This document shows, piece after piece, positions 1 to 11,180 of a stretch of DNA of 64,000 nucleotides (position 1 is the stretch's first letter; each line of letters opens with the position of its first letter). A program made the position numbers and the translations under genes. The notes beneath the pieces were generated by a model. That model saw only the letters and a list, made by a program, of their open reading frames with translations. It ran no database searches and was not told where the DNA came from. Origin of the DNA: Dugong dugon (Eukaryota > Chordata > Mammalia > Sirenia > Dugongidae); contig CM057476.1 in NCBI GenBank assembly GCA_030035585.1, positions 22,924,501 to 22,988,500 on the forward strand, in the 5' to 3' direction.

Positions 1-1077
1 CATGAATCTGCAAAACATCTCACAACATGGATAAATCTCGAGGACGTTATGCTGAGTGAAAAAGTTAATCACAAAAGGACAAATACTGTATGAGACCACT
101 ATTATGAAAATGTTTCTACACAGAAGGAAATAATCTTTGATGTTTATGAGGGAGGGGAGGAGTAGGGAGGGAAGAACACTAACTAGATAGTAGATAAGTG
201 ATAACTTTGGTGAGGGGTAAGACAGTACACAATACTGGGGAAGTCAGTACAACTTGACCAGGGGAAAGGCATAGAAGCTTCACAGACAAATCCAAACGCC
301 CTGAGAAACTGAGCTACTGGACTGAGAGCTGGGGACCATGGTCTCGGGGGACATCTTTCTCAACTGGCATAATGTAGTCTACAAATAAAATGTTCTATAT
401 CTGACTGTGGTGAGCAGCAACTGGAGTCTTAAAAAGCCTGTGAGTGGCCACGAAGATACATCTACTGGCCCCATCCCAGCTGGAGCAAAGGAGAACGAAG
501 ACCAAAGACACAAGGGAATGATTAGTCCAAAGGACTAATGGACCCCAACTACCACAACCTCCACCAGACTGAGCCCAGAACAACAACACGGTGCTCCGGC
601 AGGGATCACAATAGAGAGCCCTGGAGAGAGGAGGAGAAAAATGTAGAACAAAATTCAAATTAAAAAAAAAAAAAAGACCAGGCTTTCTGGTCTGACAGAA
701 ACTGAAGAAACCCCAAGAGCATAGCCTCTGGACACCCTTTTAACTCTCCTGAGGTTCAGCCTTCAGCCAAAGACTAGACAGGTCTACAGGGCCAAAATAA
801 CACGTGAGGGATGTGCTTCACAGTTCAATCATGTATACAAGACTAATGGGCACACCAGCCCAAAAGCAAACACAAGGAGGCAGGAAGGGACAGGAAAACT
901 GGAAAAATGGAAACAGAACCTGGGGTGGAGTAGTGGAGAGTGCTGACACATCACAGGTTGGCAACCAGTGTTACAAAACAATTTGTGTATCAACTGTTTA
1001 ATGAGAAACTAATTTGCCCCATAAACTTCCACCTAAGTCACAATAAATAAACAAACAAACCAATAAATAAATAAAGA
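1..1077 (+). mobile_element. L1 3' end (ORF2 tail and 3' UTR)
   Basis: The first 110 bases match the end of L1 ORF2 seen elsewhere in the window (acatggat, atgctgagtgaa, aaaggacaaatactg). A long 3' UTR follows with the local L1 landmarks: a gggaccatggtctc block, a ggtgcccagct-like block, an internal A tract near 661-674, and a terminal A-rich tail of aataaa units at 1041-1077. The element runs off the left edge, so its 5' extent is unknown. It belongs to the same 3' UTR lineage as the copy at 32219-33075. Confidence 0.88.
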
Positions 1078-1079
1078 GT

Positions 1080-2110
1080 GATCTGACTTGAAGTTAAGAG
1101 ATATATACAAGGGAAAGATTGTGTAGCAAAGAATATAGATTATATTCCAAGTGCAATACGGAACTACTGACAGGTTTTAAATAGCAGAGGGACATGATCT
1201 GATTTTAAGATCACTCTGCCGGCCGTGTGGTGAATGTACTGTTGTTGTTAGGTGCCGTGGGGTTGGTTCCAACTCATAGCGACTCTGTGTACAACAGAAC
1301 AAAACATAGCCCGGTCCTGCGCCATCCTCACAATCATTGATTAAGTTTGAGCCCACTGTTGCAGCCACTGTGTCAATCCGTATCATTGAGGGTCTTCCTC
1401 TTTTTCGATAACCCTCTACTTTATCAAACATGATGTCCTTCTCCAGGGACTGGTCCCTCCTGATAACATGTCCAAATTACATGGGACAAGGTCTTGCCAT
1501 CCTCGCTTCCAAGGAACATTCTGGCTGTACTGCTTCCAAGAAAGATTTGTTCATTCTTCTGGCAGTCCACTGTATATTCAATATTCTTTGCCAACACCAT
1601 AATAAAAAGGCATCAATTCTTCTTTGGTCTTCCTTACACACTGTCCAGCTTTAGCATGCATATGAGGCAACTGAAGATATCATGGCTTGGATCAGGCGCA
1701 CCTTAGTCCTAAAGGTGACATCTCTGCTTTTGAACACTTTAAAGAGGTCTTTTGCAGCAAATCTGCACAATGCAACACATCGTTTGATTTCTTGACTGCT
1801 GTTTCCATGTGGGTTCATTGTTGATCCAAGTAAAATGAAATCCTTGACAATTTAGCTTCCAGAGTAGGAAACAGACTAGGAAGAAGTATCTGGCAATCTA
1901 CTTCTGAAGAAAATTGGCCAGTGAAAACCTTATGAATAATAGTGGTGAATGGATTAGAGGAAGGAAAGAATAAAAATAAAGAGAACAAGTTAGGAGACAA
2001 TTATAGGAAATAGGATGGTGGCTTGGTTTAGAACAGACGCAGTACAGATGGGATAAAGACTTAAGGATGTGAAAGATATTCTAAAGTATAACTAAGAGGC
2101 CTAGGTAAAG
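1080..2110. repeat. Ancient interspersed repeat split by an RTE insertion
   Basis: The text at 1165-1226 (gacatgatctgattttaagatcactctg) and 1952-2030 (ggattagaggaaggaaag, gttaggagacaattat) reads as one old eutherian repeat interrupted by the RTE copy at 1237-1941. Related wording occurs at 4030-4530 and 10785-11180. I cannot name the family with certainty. The ends are vague. Confidence 0.45.
1237..1941 (-). mobile_element. RTE (BovB-like) LINE 3' end with an inverted 5' segment
   Basis: Bases 1241-1848 are the reverse complement of the 3' part of the RTE at 54377-56945. They begin with gttgttgtt, the minus-strand form of an AAC tail. Bases about 1855-1941 match the RTE 5' region (near 54520-54575) in plus orientation, so the two parts face opposite ways. 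The whole unit is bounded by gtggtgaatg at 1227-1236 and 1942-1951, a target-site duplication. One insertion with a 5' inversion explains this. No open ORF remains. Confidence 0.82.
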
Positions 2111-2606
2111 CTCCATGGTGGGGGTGCCATGGGAGATTTAAACAGCTCAGGAAAGAAAATAAGGAACAGATAAGAACAGCTCAAAATAAGAAGTGCTAAG
2201 CATCTAAGGAAAAATAAAATTGCTATAAGAATACTGAATCAATAAGAAAAAGCCAAGATCATGGGCAATTCTGCAACCAGTATGAATCCTAACACAAGCA
2301 GCTGCTGAAGCTCCCTTTTAAAACCACGAAGCACATTTATGGACAATCCTTAGCAAATAATAAAGGGTCATCACATCACCTGACTTGCAAAACTTGCGTC
2401 CCAGAGTGGTAGTTATAACCACAAAAGAATGAAACTGAGTCATTTATAATTAATTTAAAAATAAAGGTATAAAAATTAAACAAGTATCCTCATATACTGC
2501 TAATGGGAATGTAAAACGGTGCAACCACCTTGGCAGATAGTCTGGCAGGTCCTCAAAAAGTAAACAGCTACCATACGACTCAGCAATTCCACTCCCTGGT
2601 ATATAC

Positions 2607-2814
2607 TCCCAAAAAAAACAAAACCAAACCCACTGCCGCAGAGTTTATTCCGACTCATACAAACCCTGTAGGACAGAGCAGAACTGCCTCATAGTGTTTC
2701 CAAGGCCGTAACCCTTACAGATGTAGACTGCCACATCTTTTTGCCGTGGAGCTGCTGGTGAGTTTGAACCACTGACCTTTCAGTTAGCAGCCTAGCACTT
2801 GACCAGGGCTCCTC
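2607..2814 (-). mobile_element. AfroSINE
   Basis: Minus-strand AfroSINE. On the plus strand it reads from the tail side (aaacccactgccgc, actcatacaaaccctgtagg) to the head (cttgaccagggctcctc). The target duplication ggtatatac lies at 2598-2606 and 2815-2823 and interrupts an L1 reading, which fixes both ends. The body is diverged by scattered substitutions. Confidence 0.92.
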
Positions 2815-2977
2815 GGTATATACCCAAGAGAAAAGAAAACATATGGCCACAGAAAAACTTGTACACAAATGTTCACAGCAGCATTATTCATAATAGCCAA
2901 AAGGTGGAAAAAATCCAAACGTCTATCAACTGATGAATAGTTAAACAGTGTGGTACATCCAAACAATGGAATATTAC

Positions 2978-3140
2978 CAGTTGCTGTAGAATCAATTTCA
3001 ATTCATGGCGATCCCATGTGTAGGGTTTTTAATAACTGATTTTTTCGGAAGTAAACTGGCAGGCCTTTCTCCCAAGCCACCTCTGAGTAGACTCAAACCT
3101 CCAACCTTTCAGTAAGCATCCGAGTGCAGTAACCATCCCC
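2978..3140 (-). mobile_element. AfroSINE, second type (shorter-match body)
   Basis: This has the second body type seen in the window (catggcgatcccatgtg, ggtttttaataactgatttttt, aggcctttct, ctcaaacctccaacctttca). The same body occurs at 9938-10135, 43693-43899 and 59022-59236. It sits inside the old L1, whose tail resumes at 3141. No clear target duplication was seen. Confidence 0.8.
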
Positions 3141-3237
3141 ACCACTGTGATGATGGTTACACAACTCTGTGTAATACTAAAAGCCATTCGGTTGTACACT
3201 TTAAATGTGTAAATGTTATAGTGTAGTGGGTTAAACT

Positions 3238-3359
3238 ATGCCCTCCAAAAAGATATGCTCAAGTCCTAACCCCTGGTACCTGAGAATTTGACCTGATTTG
3301 GAAACAGGGTCTTTACAGATACCATCAAGTTAAGCTGAAGTCATACTGTGAGGATTAAA
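3238..3359 (+). mobile_element. Fragment of an old MaLR-type LTR
   Basis: The wording (aaactatgccctccaaaaag, aagtcctaacccctggtacc, ttggaaacagggtctttaca) matches the common start of MaLR-type LTRs known across mammals. Only the first part is present. It ends where an AfroSINE tail fragment begins. The family assignment is from memory of the motif. Confidence 0.45.
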
Positions 3360-3415
3360 AGATATGAGTCACTCTGGGTTGGAATGGACTCGATGGCAAT
3401 GGGTTGTTTTTAACA
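3360..3415 (+). mobile_element. AfroSINE 3' fragment
   Basis: Only the tail of an AfroSINE is present (gggttggaatggactcgatg followed by gcaatggg). The tRNA-like head is missing. Tail-only fragments such as this fit 5' truncation during reverse transcription, or later loss. Confidence 0.7.
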
Positions 3416-3587
3416 GGAATGGTCAAATGAAGGACAAGATTCCTATTCTAACATCAAGGTCAAATGATTTCTCTTATTTTAATATATGTTTAAGAATTTG
3501 ACAGCTGGGACCTGCAGGCTTCTCTCAGCTGCATCATTAGGACCACACCATGGTTGTGACTTGTGAGAAATCTTTACAAAGGTACAG

Positions 3588-3700
3588 CATCTGCTTCTGT
3601 TAAGATTATAGCCAAGAAAACCCTATGAAGCAGTTCTACTCTGTAACACATGGGGTTGCCATTGGTCGGAATTGGCTCCACAGCCATTAACAATAAAACA
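3588..3700 (+). mobile_element. AfroSINE 3' part
   Basis: Reads gcttctgttaagattatagc, then aaccctatgaagcagttcta and cggaattggctccacagcc, the AfroSINE body and tail in plus orientation. The head is not recognisable upstream of 3588. Confidence 0.75.
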
Positions 3701-4029
3701 AGTATCTTACCTTTCAGGCATCAGTTAGGGAGAAATTACTCAATTCCTTACTCATAAACTAAAACCCACACTTGCAAACAAGAATAAATCAACTAAGCGA
3801 GATAGTGACCAAGTCAGACTAAAAGAACACAGATTACATATATATAATCCTTCAATATATATTTAAAAAAAAAGTACCATGGATCAACAAGATTATGATA
3901 ACTATTGCCTACTAGAACTCCACAAAATCTATTCTCCTCCCTTGTTCTTAAAAACAAAAAAAAGCCTAGTCAAATGAATTTATAGTGAGAAGACACTGGT
4001 ATCCCAAGAATCAAGGAGTGTCTGCGTGA

Positions 4030-4530
4030 ATTGGAAATTCAAATATAAGGATAGTTCTTGCTTCAAGGAGTTCACAATCCTAATAGAGGTGGAGGTGACA
4101 AACAAATATAACTAAGAAGGCAAGGTGTGTTAAGAGATGTGTAAGTATTAATTCCACGGTAATGTAAAAGGCTAAGAAAACTGATTGTGATCTAGGAACT
4201 CAACGAAGGCTTTGTGAAAGACTCATGCTTTGACCAGCTGGACCAGCCAGCATTTTGAGGTACAGAGACAATGGGGAACAAGAATGGCACATGTAAAAAA
4301 ATGGAGACAAGAAAGCACATCAGAGAGTATTTGAGAAATAATAAGTAGGTGATTATAGCTAGAACAAGAGTTGCGTGAGATGCCCAGGGAAAATGAATGG
4401 CTAGTTGCAGGAGATGAATTTAAAGCCCACTTGTAAAGAGCTCTAAATACCCTGCTAAGGGGCCTGATCCTTATCCTGGAGGCAATGTCAAACTAAAGGT
4501 TCCTGAACAAGGGAATCATCTGGATTTAGA
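4030..4530. repeat. Ancient repeat relic
   Basis: Contains ttcaaggagttcacaatc and later ggggcctgatccttatcctg and gaggcaatg, phrases typical of an old eutherian interspersed repeat and similar in kind to 10785-11180. Highly diverged, no ORF, boundaries uncertain. Confidence 0.35.
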
Positions 4531-5164
4531 AATTTAAAATCAAAGCAACAACTTCCCTTTTCATCAAAAGTGGACTATAATTCCCTAAATTAAACAGATG
4601 GTAGAAATAAGAGACAGTAATAAATATTTAGTATATAGGAAGAGATACACACAGATCTAGGAAAACATACTAAGACAGGACAGGAATTAATATCCACACT
4701 GGCAACAGGTCTAGTAAATTTTTCAGAACTTGTTTTCTAGTTAAAATTCACATTAGTACTACTAACTCTAGCAGTTAAGAGGCCTTGATTTTCATGTAGA
4801 TATATACCAATTTAAGAAAACTCAATACAAGAATCAAGAGTTTGAAATTAGAAGAACGCCAAGCTGGTGAGGGTTGTCTATTTTAGATGAGATTAGGGCG
4901 GCAACTCATAAAACAGCAACTTAAACGCAAGTTTTCAGGCGCAGTGCATTATATTATGGCATAATTATATATGGAAAAAGTAACCTGGCTTGAGAACTAA
5001 TGAAAAATTCAAATACACCATATTTAGAGATATTAAAGTGAACAAAAAAAGTTCATCTAAATAAATATGAAAATGAACAAACAGATCACAACAATCTATA
5101 AATTAGTTTCTCCCTGTCTCAAAACAGCACAGAGAGAGTCATAGAAAAATAAAAGCCATCTTAC
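4531..5164. other. Intron-like sequence, nothing assigned
   Basis: AT-rich sequence without a recognisable element or open frame. It lies downstream (in transcript sense) of candidate exon C. The stretch 3701-4029 is similar. Confidence 0.4.
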
Positions 5165-5221
5165 CAAATGAATGAAGTTTGTCCCACGAACTTTTTGTAG
5201 TAGAAAGTTTCACAAGGCAAT
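5165..5221 (-). CDS. Candidate internal exon C of an unidentified minus-strand host gene
   Basis: On the minus strand a pyrimidine-rich acceptor (tagtttttcttttgcag) is followed by 57 bases and a strong donor (gtaaga). The frame that takes two bases from the exon start reads CLVKLSTTKSSWDKLHSF, with one base left over. Another frame is also open; the third has a stop. The phase fits exon B (40115-40165), which leaves one base: together they make a Tyr codon at the junction. The surrounding 200 bases hold no recognised repeat. I do not recognise the protein and propose no function. The call rests on splice-site quality and phase only. Confidence 0.5.
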
Positions 5222-5661
5222 CTGCAAAAGAAAAACTAGTAGTTTTACAACAGCAGATATCCTAAGAATCAAGTTAAGTCACTTAGTTCTCCCCACAGGG
5301 CTCTTCTCCATAGGTTAGAATGCCATTAATTCTTAAGAACGAGATATCAAATTTTTTAAATTATTACAATGTGACTATTTAGTCAACCATAAACTTCAGA
5401 ATGTTTAATTGCACTGAATGGTCCCAGTTAGGTCTCAGCTGGATGGTGCCCAGCTACCATTACTGATCGTTTTGATCAAGGACTCAATAGATGAACCCTG
5501 ATCAAAGAGGGGGATGTCGAACAGAATTTCAAATTTCTTACGGAATCCAGACTTACTGGACCCACTGAGACTAGAGGAGAACTTCCCGAATCTATTGCCC
5601 TGAGAAAATCCTTGAACCTTGAACCAAAACTATCTGTTGAAGTCATCTTTAAACTAAACAA

Positions 5662-5851
5662 ACAAACAAAAAAAAAAAAACACCGAACCCACTGCCATCA
5701 AGTCAATTCCAACTCATAGTGACCTTACAGGACAGAGCAGAACTGCTCCACAGGGTTTCAAGGAGTGGCTGGTGGATTTGAACTGCTGACCTTTTTCTGG
5801 TTAGCAGCCGTAGCACACCGTAGCTCTCAACCACTGCACCACCAGGGCTCC
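5662..5851 (-). mobile_element. AfroSINE
   Basis: Minus-strand AfroSINE bounded by an exact 11-bp target duplication, aaactaaacaa, at 5651-5661 and 5852-5862. The tail side carries an A-rich run. It is inserted in the older L1 3' UTR. Confidence 0.93.
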
Positions 5852-7513
5852 AAACTAAACAACCGTTTAGTTGAATTAGTAAAGAACGTTCGCCTTGCAA
5901 TTCATCCACTTATGAGTAGCTGATATTTGACAAAGGCCCAAAGACTGTTAAATGGGGAAAAGACAGCCTCTTTAACAAACGGTGCTGGCACTAGGTAACT
6001 GGATATCCATCTGCAAACATCTGAAACAAGACCCATGTCTCACACGATGTACAAAAAGTAACTCAAAATGGATCAAAGACCTAAATATAAAATCAAAAAC
6101 AATAAAGATTATGGAAAAAAATAGAGACAATGCTAGGAAACCTAATACATGGTATAAACAGAATACAAAACATAACCAGCAATGCACAAACACCAGAAGA
6201 GAAATTAGATAACTGGGCACTCCTAAAGATCAAATATGCTCATCAAAAGACTTCACCAAAAGAGTAAAAAAGACAACTTATAGACAGGGAAAAAATTTTG
6301 GCTATGACATATCCAATCAGGGTCTAATCTCTAAAATCTATCTCAACAACAAAAAGACAAATAACCCAATTAAAAAATGGGCAAAGGATATGAACAGGCA
6401 CTTTACCAAAGAAGACATACAGGAAGCTAACAGATCCGTAAGGAGATGCTCACAATCATTAGTCATTAGAGAAATGCAAATCAAAACTGCAATGAGATAC
6501 CATCTCACCCCAACAAGGCTAGCATTAATCCAAAAAACACCAAATAATAAATGTTGGAGAGGTTGTGGAGAGACTGGAACACTTACACACTGCTGGTGGG
6601 AATGAAAAATGGAACAACCACTTTGGAAATCGATTTGGTGCTTCCTTAAAAAGCTAGAAACGGAAGTACCATACAATCCAGTAATCCCACTCCTTGGAAT
6701 ATATCCTAGAGAAATAAGCGACATCACACGAACAGATATATGCACACCCATGGTCACTGCTGTACTGTTCACAACAGCAAAAACTGGAAAGAACCTAGGT
6801 GCCCATCAATGGATGAATGGATAAACAAATTATGGTATATTCCCACAATGGAGTACTATGCAACGATAAAGAACAATGATGAATCCACAAAATATCTCAC
6901 AACATGGATGACTCTGGAAGGCATTATGCTGAGTGAAATGAAATTAGTCAGTCACAAAAGGACAAATATTGTATGAGATCACTATTATAAAGAACTCAAG
7001 AAAAAGTTTAAACAAGGAAGAAAACATTCATTGATGGTTACAAGGGTGGGGAGGGCAGGAGAGGTGAATTTACCAACTAGATAGTACACAAGAATTATCT
7101 TGGGTGAAGGAAGGACAACACACAATACAGGGGATGTCAGCACAACTGGACTAAACCAAAAGCTAAGAAGTTTCCTGAATACAACCAAACACTTCGAGGG
7201 ACAGAGTGGCAGGGGTGGGGTTCTGGGGACCATGATTTTGGGGGACATCTAGGACAACTGGCATAACAAAGTTTATTAAGAAAACGTTCTACATCCCTCT
7301 TTGGTAAGTGGCGTCTGGGGTCTTAAAAGCTTGTGAACGGCCATCTAAGATGCATCAGTTCGTTCCCAAGCCACCTGGAGCAAAGGAGAATGAAGAATAC
7401 CAAAGATACAAGGAAAATATTAGCCCAAGAGATAAAAGGGCCACATAAACCAGAGACTTCATCAGCCTGAGACCAGAAGAACTAGATGGTGCCCAGCTAC
7501 CACCAATGACCGC

Positions 7514-8184
7514 TACGATGGTTAAGACTATATGTCAACTTGGCTAGGCCATGACTCTCAGTGTTTCAGCAGCTGTATAATGTCGTGATCACTTCCCTGT
7601 TGAAATCTGATATGTGATCATCCCTATGATGGAATCTGCTGAGTGGTACTTGCGGAGGCAGGACCTGTGGCAGCTCACTGCCCCCTCAGCCTCATCTCTC
7701 TGCCCTCCGTCGGTTACTTCCTGTCTGCTCGCCTTGCCAAAGTTTCTGGCTTGTTCCAGACTCAGCAGCTGTCTCTTGTCATCTCACCTCCAGTTCTTGG
7801 GACTTGACCTAGCAGCTTATCTGTCGATCTTGGAATTCATCAATCTTCACAGCCTGCGAGCAAGAGTCCTGTTCCCCGACCTGCTGGTCTTGGGTTCGCC
7901 AGCTCCTGCAGCTACATGAATCAGGAGAAACCCTGGGGTCTTGTCTGCTGATCTTGGAATTCGTCGACCTTCACAGCCTGTGAGTGGGTGCTCCCGACCT
8001 GCCAATCTTGGGTTCGCCAGCTTCTACAGCTGCGTAAATTGGGAGTGGCCTCTACCCTGATCCATGGACTTGGGATGTTTTAGCCTCTACAATCGCGTGA
8101 GATGTTTCCTTGATATAAATCTCTCTATATATGTATTTACATGCTTTACAGGTTTTGCTTCTCTAGAGAACCCAGCTTAAGACA
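7514..8184 (+). mobile_element. Solo LTR of an ERVL-like endogenous retrovirus
   Basis: A 671-bp LTR fossil inserted in L1 3' UTR. It begins tacgatggttaagac (family start tgtgatggtt) and ends with tctctagagaacccagctta then agaca. A TATA-like run (ataaatctctctatatat) lies near 8116-8133. The 5-bp flanks are accgc (7509-7513) and actgc (8185-8189), in keeping with ERVL integration. It holds an internal duplication of about 110 bp (7827-7945 and 7949-8050). No internal viral genes are present. Confidence 0.72.
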
Positions 8185-8667
8185 ACTGCCCCGACAGGAA
8201 CACAACACACAGTCCCTGATGGAACAGGAGAAAAGTGGGGTGCAGAACTCAAATTCTAGTAGAAAGACCAGCCTTAATGGTTGGACTGAGACTGGATGGA
8301 CCCTGGAAGACATGACCTCTGGACTCTCTGTTAGCCCAAAACTAAAACCATTCCCGAGGCCAACCCTTCAGATAAAGATTAGACTGGACTATGGAACATT
8401 AAATGAAACTCAAGAACAGTACACTTCTTAGCTCAAGTAGATACATGAGACTAAATGGGCAGCTCCTGTCTGGAGGCGAGATGAGAAGGCATAGAGGGTC
8501 AGGAGCTGGTTGAATGGACACAAGAAATCCGGGGAGGAAAGGAGGAGTGTGCTATCACAGTATAGGGAGAGCAACTAGGGTCACATAACAATGTGTGTAT
8601 AAATTTTTGTATGAGAGACTAACTTGAATTGTAAACTTTCACTTAAAGCACAATCAAAAAAAAAGAA

Positions 8668-8995
8668 AAAAGCGTGTTTCTTAGTTCAAGTAGATACAGG
8701 AGACTAAATGGGCAGCTCCTGTCCAGAGGCAGGATGAGAAGGCAGAAAGAGATATGAGCTGGTTGACTGGACACAGGAAACCCAGGGTGGAAAGGGGGAG
8801 TGTTCTTTCATATTATAGGGATTGCAACTAGGGTCACATAACAATATGTGTATAAATTTTTGTATGAGAAATTAACTTGAGCTGTAAACTTTCACCTAGA
8901 AACCAAAAACCAAATCCGCTGCCGTCAAGTCAACTGAGACTCACAGCAACCCTACAGCACAATTAAAAAAAAAAAAAAAAGACTAACCAGAAACA
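8668..8995 (+). mobile_element. Second L1 3' end, directly after the first tail
   Basis: Repeats the last part of the L1 3' UTR (gtttcttagttcaagtagat, gggcagctcctgtccagagg, gtataaatttttgtatgaga). Similar to 8420-8655 but not identical, so not a simple recent duplication. It could be a separate insertion into the A tail or part of one composite element. Confidence 0.7.
8899..8955 (-). mobile_element. Short AfroSINE tail fragment
   Basis: About 57 bases reading aaatccgctgccgtcaagtc then aactgagactcacagcaacc, the minus-strand tail of an AfroSINE. It lies inside the last bases of an L1 3' end, just before gcacaattaaaa. Head and most of the body are absent. Confidence 0.7.
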
Positions 8996-9397
8996 AAAGA
9001 ATGTTCGACTAAAGCATTGCACTTTTTAAAAAACTATAAATATACACATAAGAGATTCAGTTAGAACAGTAACTCTAAAGCATAGATGTCAAGTTTAGGA
9101 GGCAGTGAGTCTAACTGGTGGTAAAATAATATAGGCAGAGATAGTGAAAATGGTGACACAATGTGAAGAATGTAACCGATGTCGTTGAATTGTACATACA
9201 GAAATTGTTGAATGGGTTCTTTAAAATATTTTTTAAGATGTGGGGATTACAGTCCAAACATAAAGAATTCTTGTCACAACTAGGCGACAATCTGACCTTT
9301 ATAGAGATAAAAGACCTAATCGACCTGATTCTTTCTCTCAATATTTAAGACAAAACTCATCTTTTGGGGCTGGTGTTTTAAATAACATGAAGTCATA

Positions 9398-9807
9398 GTT
9401 ATGGACTGAATTCCCCAAAAATGTGTTGTAAATCCTAACCCTTATACCTGTGGTTATAATTCCATTTAGGAATGGGTTTTCTTTGTTATGTTAACAAGGG
9501 AGTAATAGTGTAGTGTGTTTCTTAAATCCATCTTTTTTGAGATATAAAAGCAGATTAATCTAGCAGCAAAGCAGAGATGAGGAAAGACAGATGCCACACT
9601 ACATGAAGATCACCAATGAACCAATAAACAGAAGCTGAAGAAACAAAGGACCTTCCTCCAGAACCAACAGATAGAAAGCCTTCCCCTAGAGCCGGCACTC
9701 TGAATTCAGACTTCTGGCCTCCTAAACTGTGAGAAAATAAATATCTGTTTGTTAAAGCCACCCACTTGTGGTATTTCTGTTATAGCAGCACTAGATAAAC
9801 TAAGACA
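9398..9807 (+). mobile_element. Solo LTR, ERVL-MaLR type
   Basis: A 410-bp LTR fossil starting gttatggactgaattcccc and ending agcactagataaactaagac followed by a. It carries the family phrase aaactgtgagaaaataaata and gttaaagccacccacttgtg. The 5-bp duplication tcata lies at 9393-9397 and 9808-9812. No internal region is present. The exact subfamily (MLT1 or MST group) was not resolved. Confidence 0.8.
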
Positions 9808-9937
9808 TCATATAAACGAAGAAGACTGTACAGAATAATTCAAAACCCTAAAATTAAAAAGGCAATCAAATATGGTGTATTACTACCATAACCTCCAAAA
9901 ATATATTTTTGAATGATTAAGAATCATAAAACAGAAG

Positions 9938-10135
9938 CTACCAGTTGCCATCGGGTTGACTTCGACTCATGGCAACCCCATGTGCATCAGAGTAGAACTG
10001 TACTCCATAAGGTTTTCAATGGCTGATTTTTCAGAAGTAGGTCACCAGGCCTTTCTTCCAAGGTGCCTCAGGGTATACCTGAACCTTTCAGTTAGCAGCC
10101 AAAGGTGTTAGCCACTTGCACCACCCAGGGATTCC
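9938..10135 (-). mobile_element. AfroSINE, second type
   Basis: Reads ccagttgccatcgggttgac, then ggttttcaatggctgatttt, aggcctttcttccaaggtgc and a head side ending ccacccagggattcc. Same body type as 43693-43899. No sure target duplication. Confidence 0.88.
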
Positions 10136-10784
10136 AAAAGGGAAGCTAGACATGCAATAATAAAAGTGTTTTAATCATTTAACAAGTAGTATTTTTGTCT
10201 CCCAATAATTTTAAATTTAATTTTTGTAACTCAAGCCATATTAACCACACACTATATGGGAAAGATAAAAAGCTACTCCTATTTGCAGCTTTCGATATCA
10301 ACCATATTAAATGTCAAGATCTGTCGTGCTCTAAATTACTTAACTAGGTGCAGCACAGAGTAGCAGGAAAAGTTGGAGGGTTTATAAATCTATAGGGCTT
10401 TTTCTTGCTTTCTAGTATAATTTTGCCTGAGTATTTGCATACTGAAATAATAATACTGCAAATTATTTCCTTTAATATTTCATTTATATTATAGTCAGAG
10501 CACTATACTAACTTTTTAAAATTTTATCTGTGGGTAAATTATATTATCTATGAACTTCACTTGAGGATAGTAAAGGGGTAATTAGAAACATTTCTTAAAG
10601 ATTGGTTATTGGATTTCATAGTTGTCAGCTGTAAAAAGAAGAACCAGCTAAAACAGTAAATGTGAAAACACACTCCACTTAAAAACTATTATATACCAAA
10701 AAAATCATGAGATATAGCTCATTGTAACTCAAGAAGTGTCAAAGTACTATCAGGTTAATGTCCAATGACTAGTAATAGGCATAT
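10136..10784. other. AT-rich intron-like sequence
   Basis: No recognisable element, exon or long open frame on either strand. Confidence 0.4.
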
Positions 10785-11180
10785 ATGTGTGTTCAGAGGA
10801 GGGACAGCTTCACAGGAGAGGTAGAATTTAAGATGAGTCTTACAGACTGGGTGGGATTCAGAAAAAGAGAAGGAAGAGAAAGGGAGTGATTCAAAAGAGC
10901 ATGGTTATTACATAATACCACAGGGGGAAGAAAACACATTTTTGAGAAATAGAGAATGGTCAGAAGGTCAAGCGAGTGTTCAGGAAGAGAAGGCAAGAAA
11001 GGCCTTGAATGCCAGGCCAAGGAGTCTAGACCCCATTCAATGACATAAAACCAAGTTTTATGAGGAGGAGAATAATGACATGAAAGTGTTGGTGCTCAAC
11101 AGCAGGAAGCAGTAAATAAGATGGTTTGAAGGGGAAAGTCACCTAGGACATTACTGGAGTAGTAGTTCAGATACGAACTG
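10785..11180. repeat. Ancient repeat relic
   Basis: Contains aaaggccttgaatgccaggc and caaggagtctagacc, phrases found in an old dispersed mammalian repeat (compare 1080-2110 and 4030-4530). Diverged and without ORF. Family name not assigned. Confidence 0.45.

Larger units (their letters stand above)
2480..3235 (+). mobile_element. Old L1 3' end interrupted by two SINEs
   Basis: The pieces at 2480-2606, 2815-2977 and 3141-3235 read as the end of an old L1 ORF2 (actgctaatgggaatgtaaa, catggaatattac-like text) and an L1M-type tail (ttgtacactttaaatgtgtaaatg). It differs from the younger elephant L1s in this window. Two SINEs are inserted into it, so it is older than both. Confidence 0.75.
5893..8995 (+). 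mobile_element. 5'-truncated L1 with two successive 3' ends
   Basis: The element starts within ORF2 at a point matching [14 protein letters not shown] in other copies, runs through the ORF2 C-terminus (about 6240-6976, several frames needed) and a 3' UTR. The 3' UTR is split by a solo LTR at 7514-8184. A first A-rich tail ends near 8667 and a second L1 3' end follows to 8995. The duplication aaagaa(c/t)gttcg at 5880-5891 and 8996-9007 encloses everything, so both tails lie between the duplications. No intact ORF2. Confidence 0.82.
5438..9240 (+). mobile_element. Older L1 3' region, split by a younger L1
   Basis: The left part (5438-5892) has L1 3' UTR landmarks (gctggatggtgcccagctac, ctgatcgttttgatc). 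The text stops at agtaaagaacgttcg and resumes at 8996 with aaagaatgttcgactaaagc, continuing to an L1M-like tail near 9140-9240 (aatgtaaccgatgtcgttga, attgtacatac). The gap is filled by a younger L1. An AfroSINE also sits in the left part. Confidence 0.75.

Noticed and set aside
7614-7919. 101-codon frame as a gene
   Set aside because: It lies inside a solo LTR and has no known domain.
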